From Janthinobacterium lividum PAMC 25724 (GTDB taxonomy: Bacteria; Pseudomonadota; Gammaproteobacteria; Burkholderiales; Burkholderiaceae_D): a stretch of 55,236 bases of DNA. How positions within the stretch are numbered: position 1 is the stretch's first letter; the number at the start of each line of letters is the position of its first letter. This document shows positions 44,464-55,163 of the stretch, in pieces. The position numbers and the translations under genes are program-made. The notes beneath the pieces were generated by a model, which was given only the letters and a program-made list of their open reading frames with translations, ran no database searches and was not told the DNA's origin. The stretch is from the NCBI GenBank assembly GCA_000242815.2, contig AHHB01000027.1, positions 1 to 55,236 on the forward strand, read 5' to 3'.

Positions 44464-44820
44464 ATCGGTTTGTCCCTTGACGGCACCAAGCCGTCCGCGC
44501 GCGCAGTTTGTCGGTTCGTCCAACGCCCGCGTGGGGGCAATGGCGTCGACGCTGCCCCGGCTGGTGGCCTCATGCGTGGCCGCCATCGCAGTCAGTACGG
44601 TGGGCGTCATGGATGGCCGATGCGCTGAGTACCTTTAGTTTTTGCCCAGGCAAAGGCCATTCTGCGCAGCCGGAGGCTGCCTGCGACCCAGCACAAGCTG
44701 TGGGCGTGAGAGGACGTTGTGCTCGATGCGGTAGCGATGACATGTGGCAGGCTGCACGCGGCCACGACAAGCGGCTGTTTGCCGAGTTCCAGCTGGCAGG
44801 AATGGAAAAGTGCTGGGGCG
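44464..44820. other. Gene-less stretch between cheY and panC
   Basis: About 360 GC-rich bases. The best frame, 44540-44638, encodes a 32-residue peptide (MASTLPRLVASCVAAIAVST onward) that looks like the start of an exported protein, but it has no clear ribosome site. Another frame has CARCGSDDMWQ near 44730 and runs on into panC antisense. I support no gene and see no repeat; it may be the scar of a lost cheZ or other gene. Confidence 0.35.
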
Positions 44821-44849
44821 ATAAAGAGACGGGGCCGAATGTCCCCGTC
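44821..44849 (-). terminator. Intrinsic terminator of the panC operon
   Basis: On the minus strand GACGGGG and CCCCGTC (44828-44849) form a 7-bp stem with an 8-base loop followed by TCTTTAT, just past panC. Confidence 0.7.
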
Positions 44850-44859
44850 GAACTTGATA

Positions 44860-45711
<852 letters not shown>

Positions 45712-45753
45712 CTAAAACCCCGTTGTACGGTGGTCAGTGACAAAGGGAGAGGA

Positions 45754-46695
45754 TCAGGCGGGCGAATATGCCAGCCGGACGTAGATGGGGGCAAACGGTT
45801 CTGCTTGCGTGATTTCGATCAGGGTTTCCTTGGCCAGTTCCAGCAGTGCCACGAAGTTGACCACGACCACGGGCACGCCGCCGGCAATGTCGAACAACTC
45901 GCTAAATTCGACAAAGCGCGACGATTGCAAGCGACGCAGGATGCTCGACATGTGCTCGCGCACCGATAGTTCCTGGCGGCTGATGCGGTGATGCTGGGTC
46001 AGTTTGGCGCGTTTCAGCACGTCCAGCCACGCCTGCTGCAAGTCCACCGGCTCCACCTCCGGCCAAGTCGGCGTCAGGCTTTGCTCGATGAAAATCTGCG
46101 TACGCACGAAATCGCGTTCGAACTGCGGGATGGCGTTCAGGTCGTAGGCTGCCAGCTTGATCTGCTCGTAATCGAGCAGGCGGCGCACCAGTTCGGCACG
46201 CGGGTCGCCGCCGTCTTCCTCGACGTCGCTCTTGCGTGATGGCAATAGCATGCGCGACTTGATCTCGATCAGCATGGCTGCCATCAGCAGGTACTCGGCG
46301 GCCAACTCCAGGTTACGCACGCGAATCTGGTCCACATATTTCAGATATTGCAGGGTGACCTGCGCCATCGGAATGTCGAGAATGTTGAAGTTTTGCTTGC
46401 GGATCAGGTAGAGCAGCAAGTCGAGCGGGCCTTCGAAGGCTTCGAGGAAGATTTCCAGTGCGTCCGGCGGAATGTATAAATCCGTCGGCATGCGCAGCAT
46501 GGGCTCGCCATACAGGCGGGCAATGCCCAGGGCATCGGCGGCGGGCGCTGCGTCCGTTGGCGCTGTCGCAGGGGCTGCAGGGCCGCCACCATCAACGCCA
46601 CCATCGACGCCAATAAGCGGCTGCGGCAACTCGATGACCGCGCCGGCACCGGCAGCGTCGGCTTGCGGCGTCACTGCAGAATCTTCAGGCAACAT
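45754..46695 (-). CDS. scpA: Segregation and condensation protein A
   Basis: 313 residues. A variable Ala/Pro-rich N-terminal tail of about 75 residues precedes the ScpA kleisin body: EIFLEAFEGPLDLLLYLIRK, DIPMAQVTLQYLKYVDQI, AAEYLLMAAMLIEIKSRMLL, and a C-terminal winged helix (VVVVNFVALLELAKETLIEI). It links SMC heads and ScpB in the condensin complex that organises and separates chromosomes. No scpB or smc is adjacent. Confidence 0.95.
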   Translation of the reverse strand: MLPEDSAVTPQADAAGAGAVIELPQPLIGVDGGVDGGGPAAPATAPTDAAPAADALGIARLYGEPMLRMPTDLYIPPDALEIFLEAFEGPLDLLLYLIRKQNFNILDIPMAQVTLQYLKYVDQIRVRNLELAAEYLLMAAMLIEIKSRMLLPSRKSDVEEDGGDPRAELVRRLLDYEQIKLAAYDLNAIPQFERDFVRTQIFIEQSLTPTWPEVEPVDLQQAWLDVLKRAKLTQHHRISRQELSVREHMSSILRRLQSSRFVEFSELFDIAGGVPVVVVNFVALLELAKETLIEITQAEPFAPIYVRLAYSPA

Positions 46696-46712
46696 CGTGC
46701 CGGTTCCAGATC

Positions 46713-46922
46713 TTAGTTCTTGTTCTGGTAGACGTAAGGCTGTTGCTTGACGGCCGATGCCAGCTGGCGCTCCTGCTCATCGATGCTGACAGCCGGCTTG
46801 TCCCACAGCAGGGCGCGGCCGGCTTGCTGGCCCGCTTCCATGCCAGGGTTTTTGGCTTTCAGTTCGGCGATGAACAAGGTATGGTCGGATACGTAGTTGT
46901 TGTGTTTTGCAGGCAGTTTCAT
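46713..46922 (-). CDS. DUF3460 family protein
   Basis: 69 residues: YVSDHTLFIAELKAKNPGME, GQQAGRALLWDKP, and a short polar end. This small family is found in Burkholderiales directly before scpA and panC, and function is unknown. The stop is 17 bases before the scpA start, so it is probably the first gene of that operon. Confidence 0.88.
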   Translation of the reverse strand: MKLPAKHNNYVSDHTLFIAELKAKNPGMEAGQQAGRALLWDKPAVSIDEQERQLASAVKQQPYVYQNKN

Positions 46923-47030
46923 ATTTTCTTCTGAGTGTCTTATAAGTAAGGTCAGGCGGCCGTATTTTACCGCGCCATGTCGCTTGGCGGGTTGTTGTAT
47001 CGGTCAGTCCGGGGGCGAAATTGCTAAAAA

Positions 47031-47510
47031 TCAATAACGCAGCAGGCGTCGCATCACCATCGGCGCCGGTTCAGCGGGATTGGCGTGCGAATATTCCAGT
47101 TCTTCGGCCAGTTCGAATTCGAAGGCCGCATAAAAATCGATCAGCTTGCGCTGGTCGCGCCGCACGGCCAGGCGCAATTCCTCGGCCTGGCACGACAGGC
47201 CGTGATGAATGATGGCTTCGAGCAAGTGTTGCGAGACGTGGCTGCCGCGGTAAGCGGGCAGCACGCCCATGCGTGAAATCTTCCAGATGGCGGAGTCGCT
47301 ATCGAGCGGCATCCAGCGCAGCGAACCGGCTGGAATGTCGTCGATCAACAACACAAAACCGCCGCCGTGGCGCAGCTGGGCTTGTACCTGCTGCGCCGTC
47401 TCGTGGTGTCCGCTGGACGAGGCCGCGACCTTGCCGGCCCACGCAGCACGGGTCAGGTCGGCCATCAGTTGTGCATCGGCATTCGTTGCTTCGCGCACCA
47501 CGATATTCAT
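47031..47510 (-). CDS. GNAT-family N-acetyltransferase
   Basis: 159 residues. Two adjacent ATGs (47513 and 47510) follow AGGAA; I use the second for spacing. A GNAT fold: IVVREATNADAQLMADLTRA, acetyl-CoA loop region ISRMGVLPAYRGSHVSQHLL (motif A, RGxxxxxxLL), and LRLAVRRDQRKLIDFYAAFE. The substrate cannot be told. It starts 31 bases after metG on the same strand and may be co-transcribed. Confidence 0.82.
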   Translation of the reverse strand: MNIVVREATNADAQLMADLTRAAWAGKVAASSSGHHETAQQVQAQLRHGGGFVLLIDDIPAGSLRWMPLDSDSAIWKISRMGVLPAYRGSHVSQHLLEAIIHHGLSCQAEELRLAVRRDQRKLIDFYAAFEFELAEELEYSHANPAEPAPMVMRRLLRY

Positions 47511-47541
47511 CATCGGTTCCTGTTGGTCCTGGTGTCGATCG

Positions 47542-49688
47542 TTAGCGGATGCGCATGCCAGGTTCGGCACCTGGCCAAGGGTTCAGGATGTAGATGCCCG
47601 GATTCGCCTTTTCATCGGCGGCGGACGCCGCCATGACCATGCCTTCGGAAATGCCGAACTTCATCTTGCGCGGCGCCAGATTGGCCACCAGCACCGTCAG
47701 CTTGCCGACCAGTTCTTCCGGTTGATACGCCGAACGGATACCGGAGAACACATTGCGCAGGCGACCTTCGCCCGCATCCAGGGTCAGGCGCAGCAGCTTG
47801 TCGGAGCCGTCCACCAGTTCGCAGTTGACGATCTTGGCGATGCGCAGATCGACCTTGAGGAAGTCGTCGATCTTGATTTCGGGCGCCAGTTCTTCGATGG
47901 CGGCGGCGGCGGGAGCGGCGGCGTCAAGCACGGCATCGCCAGTTGGTGCAGCAGCAGTAGCGGCTGCGGGTGCATCAAACAGCGCTTCGATCATCTTCGC
48001 ATCCATGCGCGTCATCAAATGGCTATAGGCGCCGATGGTACGGCCCAGCATGCTGTTCGAGACGGCGTCACCGAACACTTGCGTGTCGGCCCAGGTGAAT
48101 TCGGCATCGTTGAGGAAGGACGCGACGTTCTTTGCCACGCCCGGCAGTACCGGCGACAGCAGAATCGTCAGCTGGCGGAACAGGATCAGGGCCGTGGTGC
48201 ATACGTCGTGCAGTTCGGCCGTCTTTTCGACGTCCTTGGCCAGGATCCACGGCTTGTTTTCATCGACATACTGGTTGGTGATGTCGGCGATCTCCATGAT
48301 TTCGCGCAAGGCCTTGCCGAACTCGCGGTTTTCAAAGTGCGCTGCGATGCTGGCCTGGCGCTCGACGATGACGCCATTCACGTCCACCGTCAGCGCGCGC
48401 TTGATCCAGCTTTGCGCGCCTGGCGACAGCATCGATGCGAGCTTGCCGTCGAAACGCTTGGCGATGAAACCGGCGCAGCGGCTGGCGATGTTGACATACT
48501 TGCCGATCAGGTCGCTGTTCACGCGGGCGACAAAATCTTCACCGTTGAAGTCCAGGTCTTCCACTTTCGAGTTCAGCTTGAAGGCGATGTAGTAGCGCAG
48601 CCATTCCGGGTTCATGCCCAGATCGAGGTAGCGCAGCGGCGAAATGCCCGTGCCGCGCGATTTCGACATTTTTTCGTTATTCACCGTCAGGAAGCCGTGG
48701 ACATTGACTTTCAGTTTGTCGATCACCGGGTGGCCGGCAAACTTCAGCATGGCGGGCCAGAACAGCAAGTGGAAGGAAACGATATCCTTGCCTATGAAGT
48801 GAATTTGTTCCGTGGCAGGATCGTTCAACAGGGCGTCGAAATCGAGGCCTTTCTTGTCGCAATAGTTTTTCAGGCTGGCCAGGTAGCCGACCGGTGCGTC
48901 CATCCACACATAGAAGAACTTGCCCGGTGCATCGGGAATCGGGATGCCGAAGTAGGGTGCATCGCGCGAGATATCCCAGTCAGCCAGCTTTTCGCCCGCT
49001 TCGCCCAGCCATTCGCTGACCTTGTTGACCATCTCCGGCTGCAAGCGTCCTGGCGTGTTGAGCCAATCCTTGAGAAACTCGAAGCAGCGCGGGTCGGACA
49101 GCTTGAAGAAATACTGTTCCGACGGCTTCATTACCGGTGTCGCGTTGGTGAACACGGAGAACGGATTGACCAGGTCGGTAGGCTGGTAAGCGGCGCCGCA
49201 CACTTCGCAATTGTCGCCGTACTGGTTCTTGGCGCCGCATTTCGGGCATTCGCCCTTGATGTTGCGGTCGGCCAGGAACATGCCCTTGACTGGGTCGAAG
49301 AAACGGTCGACGGTTTTCGTGACGATCAAGCCCGTATCGCGCAGTTTGCGGTAGATCGATTGCGACAGATCAACGTTTTCCGGCGAATCGGTCGAATACC
49401 AGTTGTCGAAGGCAATATGGAAGCCATCGAGGTACTGGCGCGGCCGGCGGCGATGTTGGCGACGAATTGCTGCGGCGTGATGCCTTCCTTTTCGGCAGCG
49501 ATCATGATGGGTGTGCCATGTGTATCATCGGCGCCCACAAAGTGCACTTCACGGCTAGCTGTGCCATCGCGTTGCATTCGCTGGTACCGGACCCAGATAT
49601 CAGCCTGGATGTATTCCATGATGTGGCCAATGTGAAAAGCGGCGTTTGCGTAAGGCAGGGCAGTGGTGACGAACAGCTTGCGAGTCAT
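47542..49688 (-). pseudogene. metG: Methionine-tRNA ligase, interrupted by a 1-nt deletion (probable sequencing error)
   Basis: All parts of MetG are present in two frames. Frame one, from ATG 49688: [20 protein letters not shown] with the HIGH motif and [15 protein letters not shown]. At about 49437 the frame is lost where GCC-CAG-TAC is expected but one C is missing. Frame two continues to 47542 with [14 protein letters not shown], zinc cysteines CPKC and [17 protein letters not shown] (KMSKS), the anticodon domain and the C-terminal tRNA-binding domain ([20 protein letters not shown]). Restored length is about 715, normal for the family. The enzyme charges tRNA-Met and is essential, so a true loss is unlikely unless a second copy exists. 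Confidence 0.93.
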
Positions 49689-49848
49689 GATTGATGCACT
49701 TTTGGGATGGATAATAGGTCATTTTAACAGCGGAAACGCAATATGAGCAGATGCAGCGTTGGCAACGGATGCTTTTGTCTTGATCGCGCCTGGCGAATTT
49801 GCGCTAGACTGCGCATATTGCACGTAGGTAGTACACATGGAGATTTAC

Positions 49849-50937
49849 ATGAGCATCACAGTAGAAGACGTCAAGGCCGCGCTGGCCCAGGTTATTGATC
49901 CCAATACACATAAAGATTTTGTTTCCAGTAAAACCGTCAAGAATCTGAAAGTTGATGGGAGTGATATTTCCCTCGACATCGAGCTGGGCTACCCAGCCAA
50001 AAGCCAGATCGACCTGATCCGTAAAGCCGTGCTGGCCGCGCTGCGCGTGCTGCCGGGCGCGGGAAATATCAGCGTGGGCGTGTCGTCGAAAATCATTTCG
50101 CACACGGTGCAGCGCGGCTTGAAGCCGATGAGCAACGTGAAAAACATCATTGCGGTGGCTTCCGGCAAGGGCGGAGTTGGCAAATCGACTACTGCCGTCA
50201 ATCTGGCCCTGGCCTTGGCTGCCGAAGGCGCCAGCGTCGGCATGCTGGACGCCGATATCTATGGCCCATCGCAGCCGATGATGCTGGGCATCAGCGGCCA
50301 GCCGAAGACGCTCGATGGCAAGAGCATGGAGCCGATGGAAAACCATGGCCTGCAAGTATCGTCGATCGGCTTCATGATTGATCCGGACGAGCCGATGGTG
50401 TGGCGCGGCCCCATGGTCACGCAAGCCTTGCAGCAATTGCTGGACCAGACCAACTGGCGCGACCTCGACTATCTGATCGTCGATATGCCGCCAGGCACGG
50501 GCGACATTCAATTGACGCTGTCGCAGAAAGTGCCCGTCACCGGCGCCGTCATCGTCACCACGCCGCAGGACATCGCGCTGCTCGATGCACGCAAGGGCTT
50601 GAAAATGTTCGAGAAAGTCGGCATTCCGATTCTGGGCGTGGTGGAAAACATGAGCACCCACATTTGCTCGAATTGCGGCCATGCGGAAGAAATCTTCGGT
50701 GCCGGCGGCGGCGCAAAGATGTGCGCCGACTTTGGCGTGGAATTTCTCGGCGCCTTGCCGCTGACCATGGCGATCCGTCAGCAGACCGATTCAGGCACGC
50801 CGACCGTCGTGGCCGAGCCGGATGGCCCCGTCGCCGCGATCTACAAGCAGATCGCCCGCACCATCGCCATCAAGGTGGCGGAGAAAGCCAAGGATATGAG
50901 CAACAAGTTTCCGAGCATTGTGATTAAAAACGATTGA
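49849..50937 (+). CDS. apbC: Iron-sulfur cluster carrier protein (Mrp/ApbC/NBP35 family)
   Basis: 362 residues from ATG 49849 after GGAG. An N-terminal DUF59/MIP18-like domain (VEDVKAALAQVIDPNTHKDF) is followed by a P-loop ATPase: deviant Walker A ASGKGGVGKSTTAVNLALAL, DADIYGPSQPMMLG, VDMPPGTGDIQL. The C-terminal CSNCGH gives the CxxC that holds a bridging Fe-S cluster in the dimer. It delivers Fe-S clusters to apo-proteins. A strong terminator follows. Confidence 0.95.
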   Translation: MSITVEDVKAALAQVIDPNTHKDFVSSKTVKNLKVDGSDISLDIELGYPAKSQIDLIRKAVLAALRVLPGAGNISVGVSSKIISHTVQRGLKPMSNVKNIIAVASGKGGVGKSTTAVNLALALAAEGASVGMLDADIYGPSQPMMLGISGQPKTLDGKSMEPMENHGLQVSSIGFMIDPDEPMVWRGPMVTQALQQLLDQTNWRDLDYLIVDMPPGTGDIQLTLSQKVPVTGAVIVTTPQDIALLDARKGLKMFEKVGIPILGVVENMSTHICSNCGHAEEIFGAGGGAKMCADFGVEFLGALPLTMAIRQQTDSGTPTVVAEPDGPVAAIYKQIARTIAIKVAEKAKDMSNKFPSIVIKND

Positions 50938-50954
50938 TCAGGAAAACGCATGAC

Positions 50955-50986
50955 AATGCCGCGCCGCCATGCGCGGCATTTTTTTT
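50955..50986 (+). terminator. Intrinsic terminator of apbC
   Basis: A perfect 10-bp stem, AATGCCGCGC with GCGCGGCATT, 6-base loop and eight T. Confidence 0.92.
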
Positions 50987-51074
50987 GCCTGTGCCGACAT
51001 GCAACCCTGGCCAAGGCTGGAAAACGGCGCGTAAAACAAGATCACCATGGCATCTTTACCAGAATTTACATATA

Positions 51075-51094
51075 ATAATAAGAATCATTCTCAA
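51075..51094. promoter_or_regulatory. Fur box before the siderophore receptor
   Basis: AATAATAAGAATCATTCTCA is close to the Fur consensus (GATAATGATAATCATTATC), centred about 27 bases before the receptor ATG. The core GAATCATTC is shared with the site at 16541. Confidence 0.8.
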
Positions 51095-51111
51095 CTAGGT
51101 GAAGATGCTCC

Positions 51112-53277
51112 ATGATATTCCTGCCTACACCCCGTCGCATCGCCTTTGCCGCGCGCCTGCTGTGCCTGACTATTTCTTCCACCTTGCTCTGCAATCCGGC
51201 CCTGGCCGACGGCAGCGCGGCTGTCGCGGCGAACGCTGATGCCGCGCCTGACGCCATCGTGAGTGTGCACGTGGCCAGCAGCCGCGACGACAGTGCGGGC
51301 TTTGGCGCCTTGCGCGCTAGCGCCAGCACCACCAAGTCTGACTTGTCACTGTTCGAGACGGCGCAGTCGATTTCGGTGCTGACGCGCGACTTGCTCGATT
51401 CGCGCCAGGTCACTACCCTCAACGAAGCGATCCAGAGTTCGGCCGGCGTGTCGTCGGGCACCTGGGGCAAGCGTGGCTGGGATGACTTTTCTATCCGCGG
51501 CCAGCGCGCTTCGGAGTCGATTTACGTGGACGGTCTGAAGCTGAACCAGTCTAACTATGTGGCACAGGAGGTGTTCGGCGTAGAGTCAATCGACATCCTC
51601 AAAGGCCCGGCTTCGATCAATTTCGGCCTGGTGCAGCCCGGTGGTATGGTCAATATGGTCAGCAAGCGTCCGCGCGCCGAAGGCTTCAACCAGGCCGGCT
51701 TCGCCGTCGGCAGCTACAACTACAAGCAGGCTACTTTTGACTTGGGCCGGCCCTTGAGCGACAGTGGCAAGGCGGCATGGCGCATCAACGGCCTGTGGTC
51801 CGACACCGACGACCAGACCGACCAGGTCTGGTTCAAGAGTCAGTACCTGGCGCCATCGCTGTCGCTGGACTTGGGCGCCAGCACCGACTTCACCATTCTC
51901 AGTTCCTATACGCGCCGCGAATACCTGCGCACCCAGGGCGCGCCGCTCAAGGGAACTTTGCTGCCGAATCGCAATGGCCCGCTCAAGCGCGATCAATTCT
52001 ATGGCGAGCCCGGTTTCGGCCCTTATGACTCCTCGCAAAAACAAGTCGGCTACAGCCTGGCGCACAGGTTCGAGAATGGCTGGACAGTGGCGCAGAACTT
52101 CCGCTGGCAGAGCATGTCGATGGATGGCCGCTTTGTGCCGCTGTCCGGCTTGTCTGTCAACGAGTTGCTGCTAAGCCGCGCGGCCCAATTGCAAGATGTC
52201 GATGGCAACAACCGCGCTTTGGACACCAATGCCTCGCGCACGTTTGCGTTTGGCGGCATGCAACACAAAGTACTGGCTGGCCTCGACCTCAATCACGACC
52301 GCGTGCGCTATGCCAACCAGGCGTGCCGCATCGGCGCCCTGAATGTGCTGAATCCGGTCTACAACATGGCTGTCACATGCCCGCCGGCCAACCGCCTGAC
52401 CAATACTACGGTATCGTCGAGCGGCTTATACCTGCGTGACCAGATCACATTGAACCAGCAGTGGCGCCTGAATCTGGCCGTGCGCCACGACCGCGCGCGC
52501 AACCGCGAGCTCAACGGCCTGACCAATGTCACGCAGCGCCAAGATACCGCGTCGACCACCGGCAATGCGGCGCTGTCATATGTATTGACGCCGAATATCA
52601 TCCCTTATGTCAGCTACGCCACTTCCTTCTTGCCTGTCAGCGGCAGCAACTTTTTCAGCGTGCAGTTCAAGCCCGAAGAAGGGCGCCAGACGGAAGTGGG
52701 CAGCAAGTTTCAGTTTGCCGGCGGGCGCATCAACGGCGCCATGGCCATCTATGACCTGACGCGCACCAACGTCACCACGGCCGACCCGGATCCGGCCCAT
52801 ATCGCCATCTTGTCGAGCGCCCAGGTGCAGACGGGCGAGCAGCGCACGCGCGGTTTCGAGGCTGAAGTCAGTGCGGACCTGCGCAATGGCTGGCACGTGC
52901 AGGGCGCCATGACCGTGCTCGACGCCCGCGTGACCGAAGACAATGGCGGCATGGCGGGCCGCCGCCTGCTCAATACGCCGCGCCAAAGCGCCAGTGTGTG
53001 GGCCAACTATCGCTTCCGCGGCGGCGTGCTGGGCGGCTGGACGGCCGGCCTGGGCATGCGCCATGACGCGAGCAAGACCGGACCAGCCGTCGATTACACG
53101 GTGTCCGGCTATACCGTGGCCGACGTCAGTCTGGCTTATCAAGGGCGCGGCTACCGGGTCAGCCTGAATGTGAAAAACCTGTTCGACAAGGAGTACTACG
53201 CGGGCGTGCTGAACGCCAACGTGCTGCCGCTGGGCGACCCGCGGGTGGCCGTTGTGAAGGCAGTGTTTGACTTTTAA
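51112..53277 (+). CDS. TonB-dependent siderophore receptor
   Basis: 721 residues with a signal peptide (LLCLTISSTLLCNPALA). The plug has the siderophore-receptor signatures SLFETAQSISVLTRDLLDSR, DFSIRGQRASESIYVDGLK, VESIDILKGPASINFGLVQP and GGMVNMVSKRP. The barrel ends VSLNVKNLFDKEYYAGVLNA and final Phe (AVFDF). It has no N-terminal secretin-like signalling domain, so it is not a FecA/FpvA-type transducer. A Fur box overlaps the promoter region. The siderophore is unknown, and no biosynthesis genes are near. Confidence 0.92.
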   Translation: MIFLPTPRRIAFAARLLCLTISSTLLCNPALADGSAAVAANADAAPDAIVSVHVASSRDDSAGFGALRASASTTKSDLSLFETAQSISVLTRDLLDSRQVTTLNEAIQSSAGVSSGTWGKRGWDDFSIRGQRASESIYVDGLKLNQSNYVAQEVFGVESIDILKGPASINFGLVQPGGMVNMVSKRPRAEGFNQAGFAVGSYNYKQATFDLGRPLSDSGKAAWRINGLWSDTDDQTDQVWFKSQYLAPSLSLDLGASTDFTILSSYTRREYLRTQGAPLKGTLLPNRNGPLKRDQFYGEPGFGPYDSSQKQVGYSLAHRFENGWTVAQNFRWQSMSMDGRFVPLSGLSVNELLLSRAAQLQDVDGNNRALDTNASRTFAFGGMQHKVLAGLDLNHDRVRYANQACRIGALNVLNPVYNMAVTCPPANRLTNTTVSSSGLYLRDQITLNQQWRLNLAVRHDRARNRELNGLTNVTQRQDTASTTGNAALSYVLTPNIIPYVSYATSFLPVSGSNFFSVQFKPEEGRQTEVGSKFQFAGGRINGAMAIYDLTRTNVTTADPDPAHIAILSSAQVQTGEQRTRGFEAEVSADLRNGWHVQGAMTVLDARVTEDNGGMAGRRLLNTPRQSASVWANYRFRGGVLGGWTAGLGMRHDASKTGPAVDYTVSGYTVADVSLAYQGRGYRVSLNVKNLFDKEYYAGVLNANVLPLGDPRVAVVKAVFDF

Positions 53278-53406
53278 GCAAGCTTGAACGAGGATGGCAG
53301 CGGTCCCGGTGTGCGCCGTCATGCTCTTGTCATGTTGTGTGGGTACGCTGCCGGGCTGGCCGCGGTGTGATTGCCGCGCACATCAATCAGCTATCTACAC
53401 GACTCC

Positions 53407-55073
53407 ATGACACTCACGATTTCTCTTACACGCAAGATAATGCCTGCCTTGTTACTGCTGGCATTGTCCGCACATGCCGCGCCCGCGCCACAAAAGGTTG
53501 GCGCACAACCCAAGCTGGTGGTGGTGCTGGTGGTGGACGGCCTGCCGCAAGAACAGTTGACGCGCTACCACGAGCAGTTCGGCCAAGGTGGTTTTCGCCG
53601 TCTGCTCGAGCAAGGCGCGTGGTTCAGTGATGCGCACCAGGCCCATGGCATCACGGTTACCGCCATCGGCCACTCGGCCGTGCTGTCGGGTGCCTATCCT
53701 TACCAGCACGGGGTGATCGGCAATAACTGGATCGATCCCGTCACGAAAAAATCCGTGTACTGCACCGAGGATGCAATTTCCATTACATCGGCGAAGAGAC
53801 CAGGCCGGACGATGGCACCGCGCCGACCAAGCTGCGCGTGAGTACGCTGGGCGACGAGTTGCGCTATGCCACGGGCGACAAGGCCAAGGTCATCAGCGTG
53901 TCGGGCAAGGACCGTGGCGCCATCCTGCTGGCCGGGAAAACGGGCACGGCCTATATGTATATGGAAAAGACGGGCAATTTCGCCAGCAGTAGCTATTACA
54001 TGCAGCAGCATCCGCAATGGGTACAGCGCTACCAGGCGGCCAAGCCGCAGGATCGTTACTATGGCAAGAGCTGGACGCCGCTGCTGGCCGATTCTGCCTA
54101 TGCGCGCGACGCGCGTGATGACCTGGTGCCGGCCAAGCCCGGCACCCGCAACACCTTCCCGTTCGCCTACTACAGCGACAGCGGCAAGCTCGATGGCGAG
54201 TACTACAGCCGTTTGAAGTCCGGTCCCTTCCTCGATGAATTGACCCTGGAATTCGCGCGCGCGGCTGTCGACGGCGAGAACCTGGGGCGCAATCCGGCCG
54301 GCGTGCCCGATATCCTGGGCGTAAGCTTGTCCGCGCACGACTATGTGAACCATGCCTACGGCCCGGAAAGCAAGATGTCGCACGACCACCTGCAGCGCCT
54401 GGACCGCATGTTGGCTCGCTTCTTTGCCGACCTGGATAAAAAAGTCGGCATGGACAACGTGCTGGTGGTGCTGACGGCTGACCATGGATTTGCCAATGTG
54501 CCTGAATTCACGGAAGCGCGTGGTGGTTTTTCCGCCAAGCGCATCGACGGCGACAAGCTGGTGCCGGCATTGAACCAGCACTTGGCTACGACCTTGGGCG
54601 TGGACAAGCTGGTGACGACGTCGTCGCTGCCGAATATCTACCTCGATTACGCGCTGGCCGAAAAGAGCGGTATCGAGCGCGCTGCCCTGGAAGATGCGGC
54701 GGCCCGCTTCCTGCTGCAGCAGGACGGCTTGGCGCAAGTCTACACGCGCACGCAGATGGAAACGGGAGCTGTGGCCACGCGCATGGATACCCTGATGCGC
54801 CGTGCCTGGAACCGTCAGTTGTCGGGCGATCTGATGCTGGTGACAAAGCCGGCCTGGTACTTCGGCAAGGGCGCAGGCGGCACCTCGCACGGCACGCCGT
54901 ACACCTATGATACCAACGTGCCGCTGATGGTATTGGGCCCGCGCTGGATCAAGCCGGGCGCCTATGGCCAGTACGCGGAAGTGGTCGATATTGCGCCGAC
55001 CCTGGCCCATCTGCTGCGCATACGCCAGCCGTCCGCGTCGGAAGGGCGGGTGTTGACGGAGGTGGTGCGGTAA
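53407..55073 (+). pseudogene. PafA-type alkaline phosphatase family protein, broken by a 1-nt deletion
   Basis: Frame one (from ATG 53407): a signal peptide (IMPALLLLALSAHAAPA), metal site VVVLVVDGLPQEQL, nucleophile Thr in HGITVTAIGHSAVLSGAYP and GNNWIDPVTKKSVY. At about 53775 one C is missing (GATGCCAAT expected). Frame two then carries NFHYIGEETRPDDG onward through VSLSAHDYVNHAYGPES, VVLTADHGFANVP and GGTSHGTPYTYDTNVPLMV, the metal-binding Asp/His sites, to TGA-free TAA 55073. Restored length is about 555. Such enzymes release phosphate from phosphoesters in the periplasm. No Pho box was recognised. Confidence 0.85.
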
Positions 55074-55092
55074 AAGAGGGGGCTACGTGCTT

Positions 55093-55122
55093 GTCGGGTT
55101 ACGCGCTTTGCGCTAACCCGAC
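55093..55122. repeat. REP-like hairpin
   Basis: Arms GTCGGGTTA and TAACCCGAC with inner GCGC pairs, a loop of three T and one bulged C. GTCGGGTTA...TAACCCGAC hairpins recur between genes in many proteobacteria. It follows the phosphatase stop and could act as its terminator. Confidence 0.6.
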
Positions 55123-55163
55123 CCACGATGACCTTGCGAAGAGCGTAGATACTGTTATCCCCG

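Noticed and set aside
47269..49635. 788-codon plus-strand open frame opposite metG
   Set aside because: Antisense to clear MetG motifs on the other strand; no recognisable domain.
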